Positions 25,620-37,500 of a stretch of 64,000 nucleotides of DNA are shown here, one piece after another; the stretch's first letter is position 1, and every line of letters begins with the position of its first letter. The stretch is from Bradyrhizobium erythrophlei (GTDB lineage: Bacteria > Pseudomonadota > Alphaproteobacteria > Rhizobiales > Xanthobacteraceae): assembly GCA_900129675.1 (NCBI GenBank), contig FSRD01000001.1, forward strand, positions 6,313,501-6,377,500, written 5' to 3'. A program made the position numbers and the translations under genes. The notes under the pieces are model-generated. The model did no database searches and was not told the origin of the DNA. It saw only the letters and a program-made list of their open reading frames with translations.

Positions 25620-26551
25620 GGCGCACCTCACTAAGCCGCAGGGAGACTAAAGCCGCCGAGCCGGGTTGAGAGATCGGCGCGACGGCTCCAGAACGACGTG
25701 CCATGATACGCAAGCCCGGTCGTGCGTGAAATCTCTCTAAGGTTGTGGTTATGGGCTCGTGCGCGGGGTTCGCGTAATGGGGGGTTATGGAATGTCCGCC
25801 TCTGAGCCGCGTCAATGGAAGAGCCGCTGAATAGCTGCTGCATCGAATTCATCAGCCAACTAGTGTGAAATTCGAACGTCGATCGGCGTGAGTCAGACGA
25901 CGAAACCGCCGTCGCACAGTGGGCTCCACACAACAGTCGGTGCGGGAATATCGTCCAGTCGTTGCTACGTGTGCTCCGACAGGTGTTGGTCCGGTATCGG
26001 CGCAGGACAATCCATTTTCTCCCTTCGCGCAGTGATAATTGACGGTCTGTACGACCTGAAGCGTAGGTGCGCGATTGAGGCATGATAGCTGTTTCTGAAT
26101 GTCGCGCCTATGCCGCGCAGAGGCCTCGCGTGGCGCCTGCACTACCGGCCGGGTTCAGGTTCAAATCCCCTCATGGACAACTTTCGGGCGTCATGACCTG
26201 GTAAGTTGGAAGAACGACCGTATTTTTGCGGGGTTACGTGGTGTCTGTAGCAAAAAAGGGGTAGCCACAAATGGATCGCGCAATTTGCGATCAGTCGTTC
26301 TAACAATGGCCACACGATTGACGGAGCGCGCGGTCCGCAGGGGGCCGAACGTAAAGCGGGCAGGGGCATGGTGGTCGAAGTCTTTTCACAATAGACCAAA
26401 GATTCTTTTTCAGGCGGCGGCGGGTGTGGGCTGATGACCGCGTGCCGGCGCTCTCTTGTGAGTTGCTCTTCGAATGCGATCGCATCTGCTCTGTGCTGAC
26501 AGAGTTGAGGTGTGAGCAATGGGTCGCATTGTGTCCGGTATGAATGCCGCG
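25620..26551. other. Gene-poor stretch left of the IS1182-type element
   Basis: No gene is well supported. A minus-strand frame at 25631-25852 (MNSMQQLFSGSSIDAAQRRT onward, 73 residues) might be a small gene, at low confidence. At about 26144-26180 GGTTCAGGTTCAAATCCCCT recalls a tRNA T-arm, but the stem does not pair. Confidence 0.35.
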
Positions 26552-26555
26552 CTAG

Positions 26556-28008
26556 GAGCGTGTCCGAATAGTCGCTGTTCAATTCTGAGCGAGTCTGATT
26601 CAACCTTGGGCTATGAGCAAGTATTTTCGCCCCTGGAATATCGATCAGACGCTGCTTCTGCCGCCGAATGTGCAGGACTTCGTGCCGAAAGGCCATGTCT
26701 CGCGGTTTATCGTTGAACTGGTGCGGGAGAGCCTCGATCTCAAGGAGATCACGGGCAGCTATGTGAGCGGGCTCGGGCAGCCGCCGTTCGACCCGCGCAT
26801 GATGGTGGCGCTTCTGCTGCACGGCTATGCGAGTGGGCTGTATTCATCGCGGCGGATCGCGAAGGCCTGCCGCGAACGGAATGATTTTGTAATGATTGTC
26901 GCGCTCGATCCGCCGGATTTTCGCACGATCAGCGACTTCCGCAAGCGGCATTTGAAGGCGCTCGGCGCACTGTTCCTGCAGGTTCTGAAGTTGTGCGAGA
27001 CGGCAGGGCTGGTCAAACTCGGCCATGTCGCGCTGGATGGCACGAAGATCAAAGCGAACGCGTCGAAACATAAAGCGATGAGTTATGAGCGCATGAAGAA
27101 ACGCGAGGCGGAATTGAAAGCCGAGGTCGCTCGCATGCTGGCGGCCGCTGAGGCGGCGGATGCTCAGGAGGACGAGACTTTCGGCAAAGACAAGCGCGGC
27201 GACGAGCTGCCGGATTGGGCTGGCGACAAGCAGAAGCGGCTGGCCAAGATCCAGCAGGCGATGGCGGCGCTGGAGGCCGACGCCAGGCTGGCCGCGGAGG
27301 AAGAGCGTCGCATCGAGGCCGAAAAGGAACAGCAGCGCCAAGCCGAAGGCCGCAAGAAGCCGGGCAAACCGGCGGCGCCGGCATCGGACCAGCCTGATCC
27401 CAAGTCGCAACGCAACTTCACCGATCCGGAAAGCCGCATCATGAAGTCGAAGGATGGCTTCGTTCAGGCCTATAATGCCCAGGCCGCCGTCGACGCGGGC
27501 GCCCAGATCATTGTCGCGCACGAACTGACGCAGTGCGGCAACGATCAGGGCCAGCTGGTGCCCCTGATCGAGGCCATCGAGAACAATCTCGGCCGCAAGC
27601 CGGAGCAGGCCTCAGCGGACTCCGGCTACTGCAGCGAATCCAATCTCGAAGCGCTCGAAGCCCACGGCGTCGACGGCTACGTCGCGCCCGGACGCGCCAA
27701 GCACCCGACAGCCGCGAACGGAAAAATCGGCGGACCGCTGACCCAACGGATGCGAAAGAAGATCGACGACGGCGGCTTCGAAACACCCTACCGATTGAGA
27801 AAGCAAGTGGTCGAACCGGTGTTCGGACAGATCAAACAGGCGCGCGGCTTCCGCCAGTTCCTGTTGCGAGGCCTAGAGAAAGTGCGCGCCGAATGGGCCA
27901 TGATCTGCACGGCCCACAACCTCCTCAAGCTGTTCACCCTCGCAAAGGCCGCCTGAGCCGACTATCCTGCAATAAATGCCCGGTCGCGACCGCTATCTGG
28001 ACGGGCTC
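26556..28008 (+). mobile_element. IS1182-family insertion sequence
   Basis: The ends are imperfect inverted repeats: GAGCGTGTCCGAATAG on the left and, reverse-complemented, GAGCCCGTCCAGATAG on the right. The tetranucleotide CTAG flanks both ends (26552-26555 and 28009-28012), consistent with a 4-bp target duplication or a palindromic target. One transposase gene fills the element. The element appears complete and may be recent. It lies about 500 bases upstream of the giant adhesin gene. Confidence 0.8.
26613..27956 (+). CDS. IS1182-family transposase
   Basis: This is 447 residues, full length for the family. It opens SKYFRPWNIDQTLLLPPNVQ and has the DUF772-type N-terminal domain (PPFDPRMMVALLLHGYASGL). 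The DDE catalytic core follows: first Asp in HVALDGTKIKANASK, second Asp in SADSGYCSESNLEAL, and Glu near VVEPVFGQIKQARGF. A charged coiled-coil insertion of about 100 residues (KAEVARMLAAAEAADAQEDE onward) sits before the second Asp, as usual in this family. No internal stop. It mediates transposition of the element at 26556-28008. Confidence 0.92.
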   Translation: MSKYFRPWNIDQTLLLPPNVQDFVPKGHVSRFIVELVRESLDLKEITGSYVSGLGQPPFDPRMMVALLLHGYASGLYSSRRIAKACRERNDFVMIVALDPPDFRTISDFRKRHLKALGALFLQVLKLCETAGLVKLGHVALDGTKIKANASKHKAMSYERMKKREAELKAEVARMLAAAEAADAQEDETFGKDKRGDELPDWAGDKQKRLAKIQQAMAALEADARLAAEEERRIEAEKEQQRQAEGRKKPGKPAAPASDQPDPKSQRNFTDPESRIMKSKDGFVQAYNAQAAVDAGAQIIVAHELTQCGNDQGQLVPLIEAIENNLGRKPEQASADSGYCSESNLEALEAHGVDGYVAPGRAKHPTAANGKIGGPLTQRMRKKIDDGGFETPYRLRKQVVEPVFGQIKQARGFRQFLLRGLEKVRAEWAMICTAHNLLKLFTLAKAA

Positions 28009-28012
28009 CTAG

Positions 28013-28515
28013 CCGATTGGTTCGATCTCGAGTCGTACAGCCGAGACGTTTCGTCATTTTCTCCTTCTTCCATCGGGCCACTCGCAACTCTTGCGAATGA
28101 TCCATCTGGATCCGCATCAGACGGATCCGGCATGGCTTCGCTTTCACCTCGTCAAGACTTTTTCAATTCCGAAATTTCCGCGTCAAATTCTTCGCAAGAG
28201 GACCACATGGCCGCACGTCACGAAGTCGCTTTCGTTGATGATACAAGCATTTCCGGTCTCGAGGCGTTTCCTGCGGGGACAAGACAGACGTGGAAACGAT
28301 CGTGATCGACGAGACGGCGGTGTTAGCTTCGTATGCCGAGCGAACCGAGTGGTTGCGGCGACAATCTCAGTACCAAGAAGGTTTTCCCCTTCTCGGTTTC
28401 CTCGCGGGGCAGGCTTTCACCGCCCGTTTTTCACTTCGGAGTGTTGGGGCGCGATGCAAGCGCGCAATGAACACGACCGATCATAACTCGAGCGAATTTG
28501 GAAATTGAGGCAGTC
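28013..28515. other. Upstream region of the giant adhesin gene
   Basis: About 500 bases between the insertion sequence and the adhesin start. Short open frames occur, but none has a convincing ribosome site or family resemblance. It presumably holds the adhesin promoter. The insertion sequence may have displaced or replaced part of the original control region. Confidence 0.4.
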
Positions 28516-31500
28516 ATGGCGTCCACTACCACCAATAACGGCGCAACCGTCGACAATCTAAATGTTCTCGATGCGCTAACCAGTGACAATCTTGCCGGCG
28601 CTCAAATCATTGAATTGCAAGATATTGCCTATGCGCTGTTCCCGAGCACGAATGCGACGCAAACCCTGACCATCGATAGTGCGTTCTGGACCGGCAATCT
28701 AAGGCTTACGTTTCACGTCGGCAGCAAATATTTCACGTTGTGGGGCGTGTCTGAGGGCAATTTTGATCTTGTACAGAGCGATGCCTACGGAACGGCCCTC
28801 AACTCCGCGCCTCTAGTAACATTCAGCGCCTCAAGCGCCTCGAGTTTTTTGAGCGCTTTTTTAACAAATGTGAACTTGGTGGCCACCGGCCTGACGAGCA
28901 CCTCTCTGCTTACTGCACTCGATATCATCGGCGGTGTTGGTAAGAACGTTTTCCAAGCCACCATCAGTGGCCAGATCGTCAACATTTTCACCTATGCCAG
29001 CGCCAATGACTCTTTTAATGGCACCGGTTCGCAATGGGATGTCATCAATAATTTCAATGAAGGCGTAGACAAGCTCGATTTCCGTCAGCTCATTAAAGAT
29101 AGTACGATCGTTGCCTCGCAAGGAGGTCATACAGCTTTTGATGCTGGTCTTGGCGAACTGATCTGGAAGGGCCTGCAGCCGGCTAACACCACCAATCTCG
29201 GTGCCACCGGCGCTTACGCGGTTTGGTACACCACCGATGGTAATGGAGGGTCCTTCGTCTACGCCGATACCAATGGCGACGGCATCGCTGACCTAAAAAT
29301 CGACGTGTCGGGTGTTTGCACGCTCACCGCCAATGATTTTATCGGAGTCGATCCGCCTGCCGCCTTTACGGTGACCATCAATCCTATCGAGCCTACTCAA
29401 TTTAATCAGTGGTTGGTTAACGCCGCGGACGCGCACGCCGGTGTCACCGTAACCGGCACGACCACCCACGTCGCCGCAGGTCCTAACGTTACGATTGGCC
29501 TAAATGGTCACACCTATACAGCAACGGTCCTGGCGAACGGCACCTGGTCGGCAAACATAAGCGCGGGCGATTTGCTTGCCATCAGCGATGGTACGTACAC
29601 GCTTTCCGCAACCGTCAAGGTCGGCGCTGCAACGCTCGCTTCTTCCTCGCATTCCATTACGGTCGACGAGACGCCGCCAGCGGTGTCGTGGGCGGCGAGT
29701 ACGCCAGGGGTTGAAGGCACGCCGATCCACCTTGGTACGCTAGTGGCGTCAGACGGCGATGGCGTGGCTTCCCTGGTGGTGAGCGGGGCGGCGGCCGGGG
29801 CGATTCTGAGCGACGGCATCAACTCCCACACGTTTTCCGGCCCATCGGACGGATTCGACATTCACACTTGGAATCTGTCGAGCCTGAGGATCACGACAAC
29901 CAACGACACCAATTTCAACCTGAGCGCGCTGGCGACCGACTTCAACGGCAACTCAAACGCCGCCGTTATCGAGTCTGTCACGGTCAACCCGCTGGCGCCG
30001 ACGATCACAACCGCGCCCGTGGCCGGAAATGAAGATACCGCGATCGCGCTCAACATCTCAGCAACGGTCAATAGCCTGAGCGGCGCCAACGGTGATGGGT
30101 CCCATAACAGTCTGCAGTCACTTGTTATCAGCGCCATTCCGATTGGGGCGACGCTGAGCGACGGTACCGTTGGTCACAACTTTACGGCCATTACTGGTCA
30201 TACTTCAGTTGACGTGAACGGTTGGACTCTGTCCAACCTGAAAATCACTCCCCCTGCCGAGTTCGAAGGGAACTTTTCGCTGTCCGTAATGGCGGCTGAG
30301 AAGGATGCCGAAGGTGATTTCAGCTCAACGGCGACAACTACCGAAGTAGTGACCGTCAACCCGGTGCCCGAGGCGCCGGTGCTCGCCGGCACGGATGCGG
30401 TTGCGGTTTCCTCCAGCGTCAACGAGGACGGCACCGTCGCGCTGACCATTACCCCGCATTTTGAGGTCGATCCCGACGCCAGCAACACCATCACCATCAG
30501 CGGCCTGCCCGCGAGCGCCAGCCTCAGCAACGGCAGCGGCCCGCTGACGCCGGTTGCCGGCGTCTACACGCTGACCGTGGCCCAGCTCGCCGGCCTGACG
30601 CTGCACGCGCCGGACGGCGACCTCGCCAGCATCTCGATGAACGTGCAGGCGCACGCCCACGAGGGCTCAACCACGGCTGACTCCGCGATCCAGACCATCA
30701 CGGTCGCTGTCAACCCGGTGCCCGAGGCGCCGGTGCTCGCCGGCACGGATGCGGTTGCGGTTTCCTCCAGCGTCAACGAGGACGGCACCGTCGCGCTGAC
30801 CATTACCCCGCATTTCGAGGTCGATCCCGACGCCAGCAACACCATCACCATCAGCGGCCTGCCCGCGGGCGCCAGCCTCAGCAACGGCATCGGCCCGCTG
30901 ACGCCGGTTGCCGGCGTCTACACGCTGACCGTGGCCCAGCTCGCCGGCCTGACGCTGCACGCGCCGGACGGCGACCTCGCCAGCATCTCGATGAACGTGC
31001 AGGCGCACGCCCACGAGGGCGTCAGCACCGCTGACTCCGCGATCCAGACCATTGCGGTGACGGTGACGCCGGTTGCCGATGCGCCGACGCTGACCGCGCC
31101 GGCCCTGGCGAGCGGCAATGAAGACGCGCCGATCGCGCTCAACATCACCGATGTTCTGAGCGAAATCGATGGCGACGCCAGCCTGACCAATGTGACGATC
31201 ACCGGCGTGCCCGCCGGCGTCAGCTTCAGCGCCGGCACGCTTGTTGGCGGCACCCTGACGCTGACCCCAGCGGAGCTCTCCGGCTTGACGCTGACCAGCG
31301 ACGGCGAGGTCCAGAACTTCTCGCTGCACGTGGTTGCCGGCACCACCGACGCCGGCTCGCCGGCGGCGAACGCCTCGACCGACATTGCGGTGACGGTGAC
31401 GCCGGTTGCCGATGCGCCGACGCTGACCGCGCCGGCCCTGGCGAGCGGCAATGAAGACGCGCCGATCGCGCTCAACATCACCGATGTTCTGAGCGAAATC

Positions 31501-34500
31501 GATGGCGACGCCAGCCTGACCAATGTGACGATCACCGGCGTGCCCGCCGGCGTCAGCTTCAGCGCCGGCACGCTTGTTGGCGGCACCCTGACGCTGACCC
31601 CAGCGGAGCTCTCCGGCTTGACGCTGACCAGCGACGGCGAGGTCCAGAACTTCTCGCTGCACGTGGTTGCCGGCACCACCGACGCCGGCTCGCCGGCGGC
31701 GAACGCCTCGACCGACATTGCGGTGACGGTGACGCCGGTTGCCGATGCGCCGACGCTGACCGCGCCGGCCCTGGCGAGCGGCAATGAAGACGCGCCGATC
31801 GCGCTCAACATCACCGATGTTCTGAGCGAAATCGATGGCGACGCCAGCCTGACCAATGTGACGATCACCGGCGTGCCCGCCGGCGTCAGCTTCAGCGCCG
31901 GCACGCTTGTTGGCGGCACCCTGACGCTGACCCCAGCGGAGCTCTCCGGCTTGACGCTGACCAGCGACGGCGAGGTCCAGAACTTCTCGCTGCACGTGGT
32001 TGCCGGCACCACCGACGCCGGCTCGCCGGCGGCGAACGCCTCGACCGACATTGCGGTGACGGTGACGCCGGTTGCCGATGCGCCGACGCTGACCGCGCCG
32101 GCCCTGGCGAGCGGCAATGAAGACGCGCCGATCGCGCTCAACATCACCGATGTTCTGAGCGAAATCGATGGCGACGCCAGCCTGACCAATGTGACGATCA
32201 CCGGCGTGCCCGCCGGCGTCAGCTTCAGCGCCGGCACGCTTGTTGGCGGCACCCTGACGCTGACCCCAGCGGAGCTCTCCGGCTTGACGCTGACCAGCGA
32301 CGGCGAGGTCCAGAACTTCTCGCTGCACGTGGTTGCCGGCACCACCGACGCCGGCTCGCCGGCGGCGAACGCCTCGACCGACATTGCGGTGACGGTGACG
32401 CCGGTTGCCGATGCGCCGACGCTGACCGCGCCGGCCCTGGCGAGCGGCAATGAAGACGCGCCGATCGCGCTCAACATCACCGATGTTCTGAGCGAAATCG
32501 ATGGCGACGCCAGCCTGACCAATGTGACGATCACCGGCGTGCCCGCCGGCGTCAGCTTCAGCGCCGGCACGCTTGTTGGCGGCACCCTGACGCTGACCCC
32601 AGCGGAGCTCTCCGGCTTGACGCTGACCAGCGACGGCGAGGTCCAGAACTTCTCGCTGCACGTGGTTGCCGGCACCACCGACGCCGGCTCGCCGGCGGCG
32701 AACGCCTCGACCGACATTGCGGTGACGGTGACGCCGGTTGCCGATGCGCCGACGCTGACCGGAACGCAGACCGCGGTCACCGTCAACGAGGACGGCTCCG
32801 CCGCGCTCACCATTGCGGATGCGCTGACCGAGATCGATGCCGATTCCCATCTCGGCACGATCACCATTTCCGGGGTACCTGCCGGCGTGACCTTCAACAA
32901 CGGCAGCGCCGGCGTCGGCAATACCTGGACACTCAACCCGGCGACAGACCTCACCAACCTTCAGATCAACGTTTCAGGGGACCAGCCAAACTTCACGCTC
33001 AGTGTCGTCGCCACCACCAATGACGGCGGCAACATCGCCAGTTCGACGCCCACCAACATTGCTGTGAACGTCAACCCGGCGGCCGAGAATCCGACGCTCG
33101 GCGAGGGCGCGGGGACGATCACGGTAACGGAGAATGCGGCGACGGCGCTCGGGTTGACGCTATCGGCCTTCGACGCCGACGACAGCCTGTCGGTGACGAT
33201 CACCGGGGTGCCGAGCGGCGCGACCTTCAATGCCGGTACGCTGGTCGGCAGCACCTTGACGATCAGCGCGGCGCAGCTCACCACGCTGGGCGGGTTGGCC
33301 AACCTCAAGATCACTACCGCCGACGCCGGCGGCACGCTGTCGATCTCGGCTAATAACGCCGAAGGCGGCTCGGCCAGCGAGAACCTGACGGTCAACGTCA
33401 ACCCGGCGGCCGAGAACCCGACGCTCGGTGAGGGCGCGGGGACGATCACGGTAACGGAGAATGCGGCGACGGCGCTTGGGCTGACGCTATCGGCCTTCGA
33501 CGCCGACGACAGCCTGTCGGTGACGATCACCGGCGTGCCGAGCGGCGCGACCTTCAATGCCGGTACGCTGGTCGGCAGCACCTTGACGATCAGCGCGGCG
33601 CAGCTCACCACGCTGGGCGGGTTGGCCAACCTCAAGATCACTACCGCCGACGCCGGCGGCACGCTGTCGATCACGGCTAATAACGCCGAAGGCGGCTCGG
33701 CCAGCGAGAACCTGACGGTCAGCGTCAACCCCGCGGCCGAGAACCCGACGCTCGGTGAGGGCGCGGGGACGATCACGGTAACGGAGAATGCGGCGACGGC
33801 GCTTGGGCTGACGCTATCGGCCTTCGACGCCGACGACAGCCTGTCGGTGACGATCACCGGGGTGCCGAGCGGCGCGACCTTCAATGCCGGCACGCTGGTC
33901 GGCAGCACCTTGACGATCAGCGCGGCGCAGCTCACCACGCTGGGCGGGTTGGCCAACCTCAAGATCACTACCGCCGACGCCGGCGGCACGCTGTCGATCA
34001 CGGCTAATAACGCCGAAGGCGGCTCGGCCAGCGAGAACCTGACGGTCAGCGTCAACCCGGCGGCGGAGAACCCGACGCTCGGCGAGGGCGCGGGGACGAT
34101 CACGGTAACGGAGAATGCGGCGACGGCGCTCGGGCTGACGCTGTCGGCCTTCGACGCCGACGACAGCCTGTCGGTGACGATCACCGGGGTGCCGAGCGGC
34201 GCCACCTTCAATGCCGGCACGCTGGTCGGCAGCACCTTGACGATCAGCGCGGCGCAGCTCACCACGCTGGGCGGGTTGGCCAACCTCAAGATCACCACCG
34301 CCGACGCCGGCGGCACGCTGTCGATCACGGCTAATAACGCCGAAGGCGGTTCGGCGAGCGAGAACCTGACCGTCAACGTCAACCCGGCGGCCGAGAACCC
34401 GACGCTCGGTGAGGGCGCGGGGACGATCACGGTATCGGAGAATGCGGCGACGGCGCTTGGGCTGACGCTGTCGGCCTTCGACGCCGACGACAGCCTGTCG

Positions 34501-37500
34501 GTGACGATCACCGGAGTTCCCACTGGCGCGACCTTCAATGCCGGTACGCTGGTCGGCAGCACCTTGACCATCAGCGCGGCGCAGCTCACCACGCTGGGCG
34601 GGTTGGCCAACCTCAAGATCACCACCGCCGACGCCGGCGGCACGCTTGCGATCACCGCGACCAATTCGGAAGGCGGCTCGGCGAGCGAGAACCTGACCGT
34701 CAGCGTCAACCCGGCGGCGGAGAACCCGAGCCTGGGCGAGGGCAATTCTTCGATCACGGTAACGGAGAATGCGGCGACGGCGCTCGGGTTGACGCTGTCG
34801 GCCTTCGACGCCGACGACAGCCTGTCGGTGACGATCACCGGGGTGCCGAGCGGCGCCACCTTCAATGCCGGCACGCTGGTCGGCAGCACCTTGACGATCA
34901 GCGCGGCGCAGCTCACCACGCTGGGCGGGTTGGCCAACCTCACGATCACCACCGCCGACGCCGGCGGCACGCTTGCGATCACCGCGACCAATTCGGAAGG
35001 CGGCTCGGCGAGCGAGAACCTGACCGTCAACGTCAACCCGGCGGCCGAGAACCCGACGCTCGGCGAGGGCGCGGGGACGATCACGGTAACGGAGAATGCG
35101 GCGACGGCGCTTGGGCTGACGCTGTCGGCCTTCGACGCCGACGACAGCCTGTCGGTGACGATCACCGGGGTGCCGAGCGGCGCGACCTTCAATGCCGGTA
35201 CGCTGGTCGGCAGCACCTTGACCATCAGCGCGGCGCAGCTCACCACGCTGGGCGGGTTGGCCAACCTCAAGATCACCACCGCCGACGCCGGCGGCACGCT
35301 TGCGATCACCGCGACCAATTCGGAAGGCGGCTCGGCGAGCGAGAACCTGACGGTCAGCGTCAACCCGGCGGCGGAGAACCCGAGCCTGGGCGAGGGCAAT
35401 TCTTCGATCACGGTAACGGAGAATGCGGCGACGGCGCTCGGGTTGACGCTGTCGGCCTTCGACGCCGACGACAGCCTGTCGGTGACGATCACCGGGGTGC
35501 CGAGCGGCGCGACCTTCAATGCCGGTACGCTGGTCGGCAGCACCTTGACCATCAGCGCGGCGCAGCTCACCACGCTGGGCGGGTTGGCCAACCTCAAGAT
35601 CACCACGGCGGATGCCGGCGGCACCCTGGCCATCACCGCGACCAATTCGGAAGGCGGCACGGCCAGCGAGAACCTGACGGTCAACGTCACACAGGTGCTC
35701 GACGCCAGCAATACGGTACCCGGCACGCAAACCGCGACCGAGGGCGTCGGCAAGGCGATTGCTGGCATCTCGATCAGCGACGCGGATGCCACCGGCAACG
35801 TCACCACCACGCTCAGCGTGCCGAACGGTACGCTGACGGTGCTGACCAACGTGTCGGGCGGTCTGACCGCAGGCGGCGTTTCCGGCAACGGCACCGGCAC
35901 GGTGGTGCTTACTGGCAGCGTTTCGGCGATCAATGCCACGCTCGCTGCCGCTAACGGGCTGACCTATCTGGTGCACACCGATCAGGCCAGCGAGACGCTG
36001 ACCGTAGCCACACAGGACCAGGGCACGACCGGTCCCTTAACGGCGACCAGCACGGTCACGATCAATGTAGCGGCCGCAGGTACAATAACGATCACGACGG
36101 CAAACAAAAATAGCACGACGGTGTCGGGCTCATTTACCGACAGTGTCAATGTCAATTCAATCACGGTCACCGACAACGGTAGCACGATAACCGGCGGTAC
36201 CATGACCATCAACAACACCAACCACACCTGGTCCCTTACGGGCTTCCCAAGCTCGGAAAAGCTACATCCAACCGACCTACTAGTTGCGACGGCAACCGAT
36301 GCATCGTCAAATATCCTTACATCTCCCACCTTCACAGTGTCATCTCCGGCCGGCATCGCCGGATCTCCCATCAACCTGGCTTTGTCCGATCCGTCGGGCG
36401 AACAAGGCAGGCAAGTTTCGATCACGGTCTCAGGTGTACCGTCGGATTGGAGCCTGAATGCCGGGACGAACCTCGGCAACGGCACCTGGACGGTGCAGAC
36501 GAACGATCCGTCGGCGCTATCGGTCACGACGCCCGCTTCCTATGCCGGTGCGATGGTGCTCAATGTTGCCGAGAGCTGGACCAATGCCGACGGCAGCACG
36601 GGAATTGCAGACATAGCGGACAATGTGGAGGCTTACGCGCCGGGCTCGCCGATCTTCGCCGTGTCAAGCAACGACACACTCACCGGCGCAGGCGGGAACG
36701 ACGAGTTCGTCTTCTCCCAGCTGATCGGCAACGACGTCATCTACAGCTTTAACGTTGCGTCGGACAAGATCGACTTGATCGGCTTCAACAATGTCGCAAG
36801 CTTCAGCGACATCCAGGCTAATCTGACCGACGACGCCAACGGAAACGCCATGATCACGATCGGAAGCGGCGAAACCATCACGCTGAATGGCGTCGACGCA
36901 GCGTCACTCACTGCCAGCGACTTCGCGTTCAATCAAACGCTGGTAACACAGAACGCCAGCAGCATGGTGATCAGTGATGGCGCCATTCTGCCGCTGAGCG
37001 GGGTGGTCAACAACACCGGCACGATCGCGCTCAATTCGACCGGCGACGAAACCGATCTCGAATTGATCCAGCACGGCATCACGCTGCAGGGCGGCGGTGG
37101 GCTCACACTCTCCGATAGCGGCGCGAACGCGATCTTCGGCACCGACCCGGGCGTCACCTTCACCAACGTCGACAACACCATCTCCGGCGCCGGCCAACTC
37201 GGCGAAGGCCAGATGACGCTGGTCAATGAGGGCACGATCGACGCCACCGGGAACAACCCGCTCGTCGTCGATACCGGAAGCAACATCATCACCAATTCCG
37301 GTATCCTCGAGGCGACAGGCACTGGCGGGCTGATCGTTAATAGCGGGGTTGCGAATTCTGGCTGCCTGTTGGCGGATGGCGGCAATCTGACCTTCAACGG
37401 CGCGGTGACTGGAAACGGATCTGCGACCATTTCCGGCGCTGCAACGTTCGAATTTGCCGCAGCATCGGCCGAGAACGTTAGTTTTGCGGCCGGCTCCACA

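Noticed and set aside
26140..26190. Possible tRNA 3' end (GGTTCAAATCC)
   Set aside because: The flanking bases do not pair as a T-stem and no acceptor or anticodon arm is seen.
28091..28508. Short open frames just upstream of the adhesin
   Set aside because: No ribosome-binding site or coherent protein pattern; probably control-region sequence.
30667..35976. Very long minus-strand open frames (up to 992 codons) opposite the adhesin
   Set aside because: They are produced by the tandem repeats: one repeat without antisense stops gives many. They show the repeat period, no start signals, and no family resemblance.
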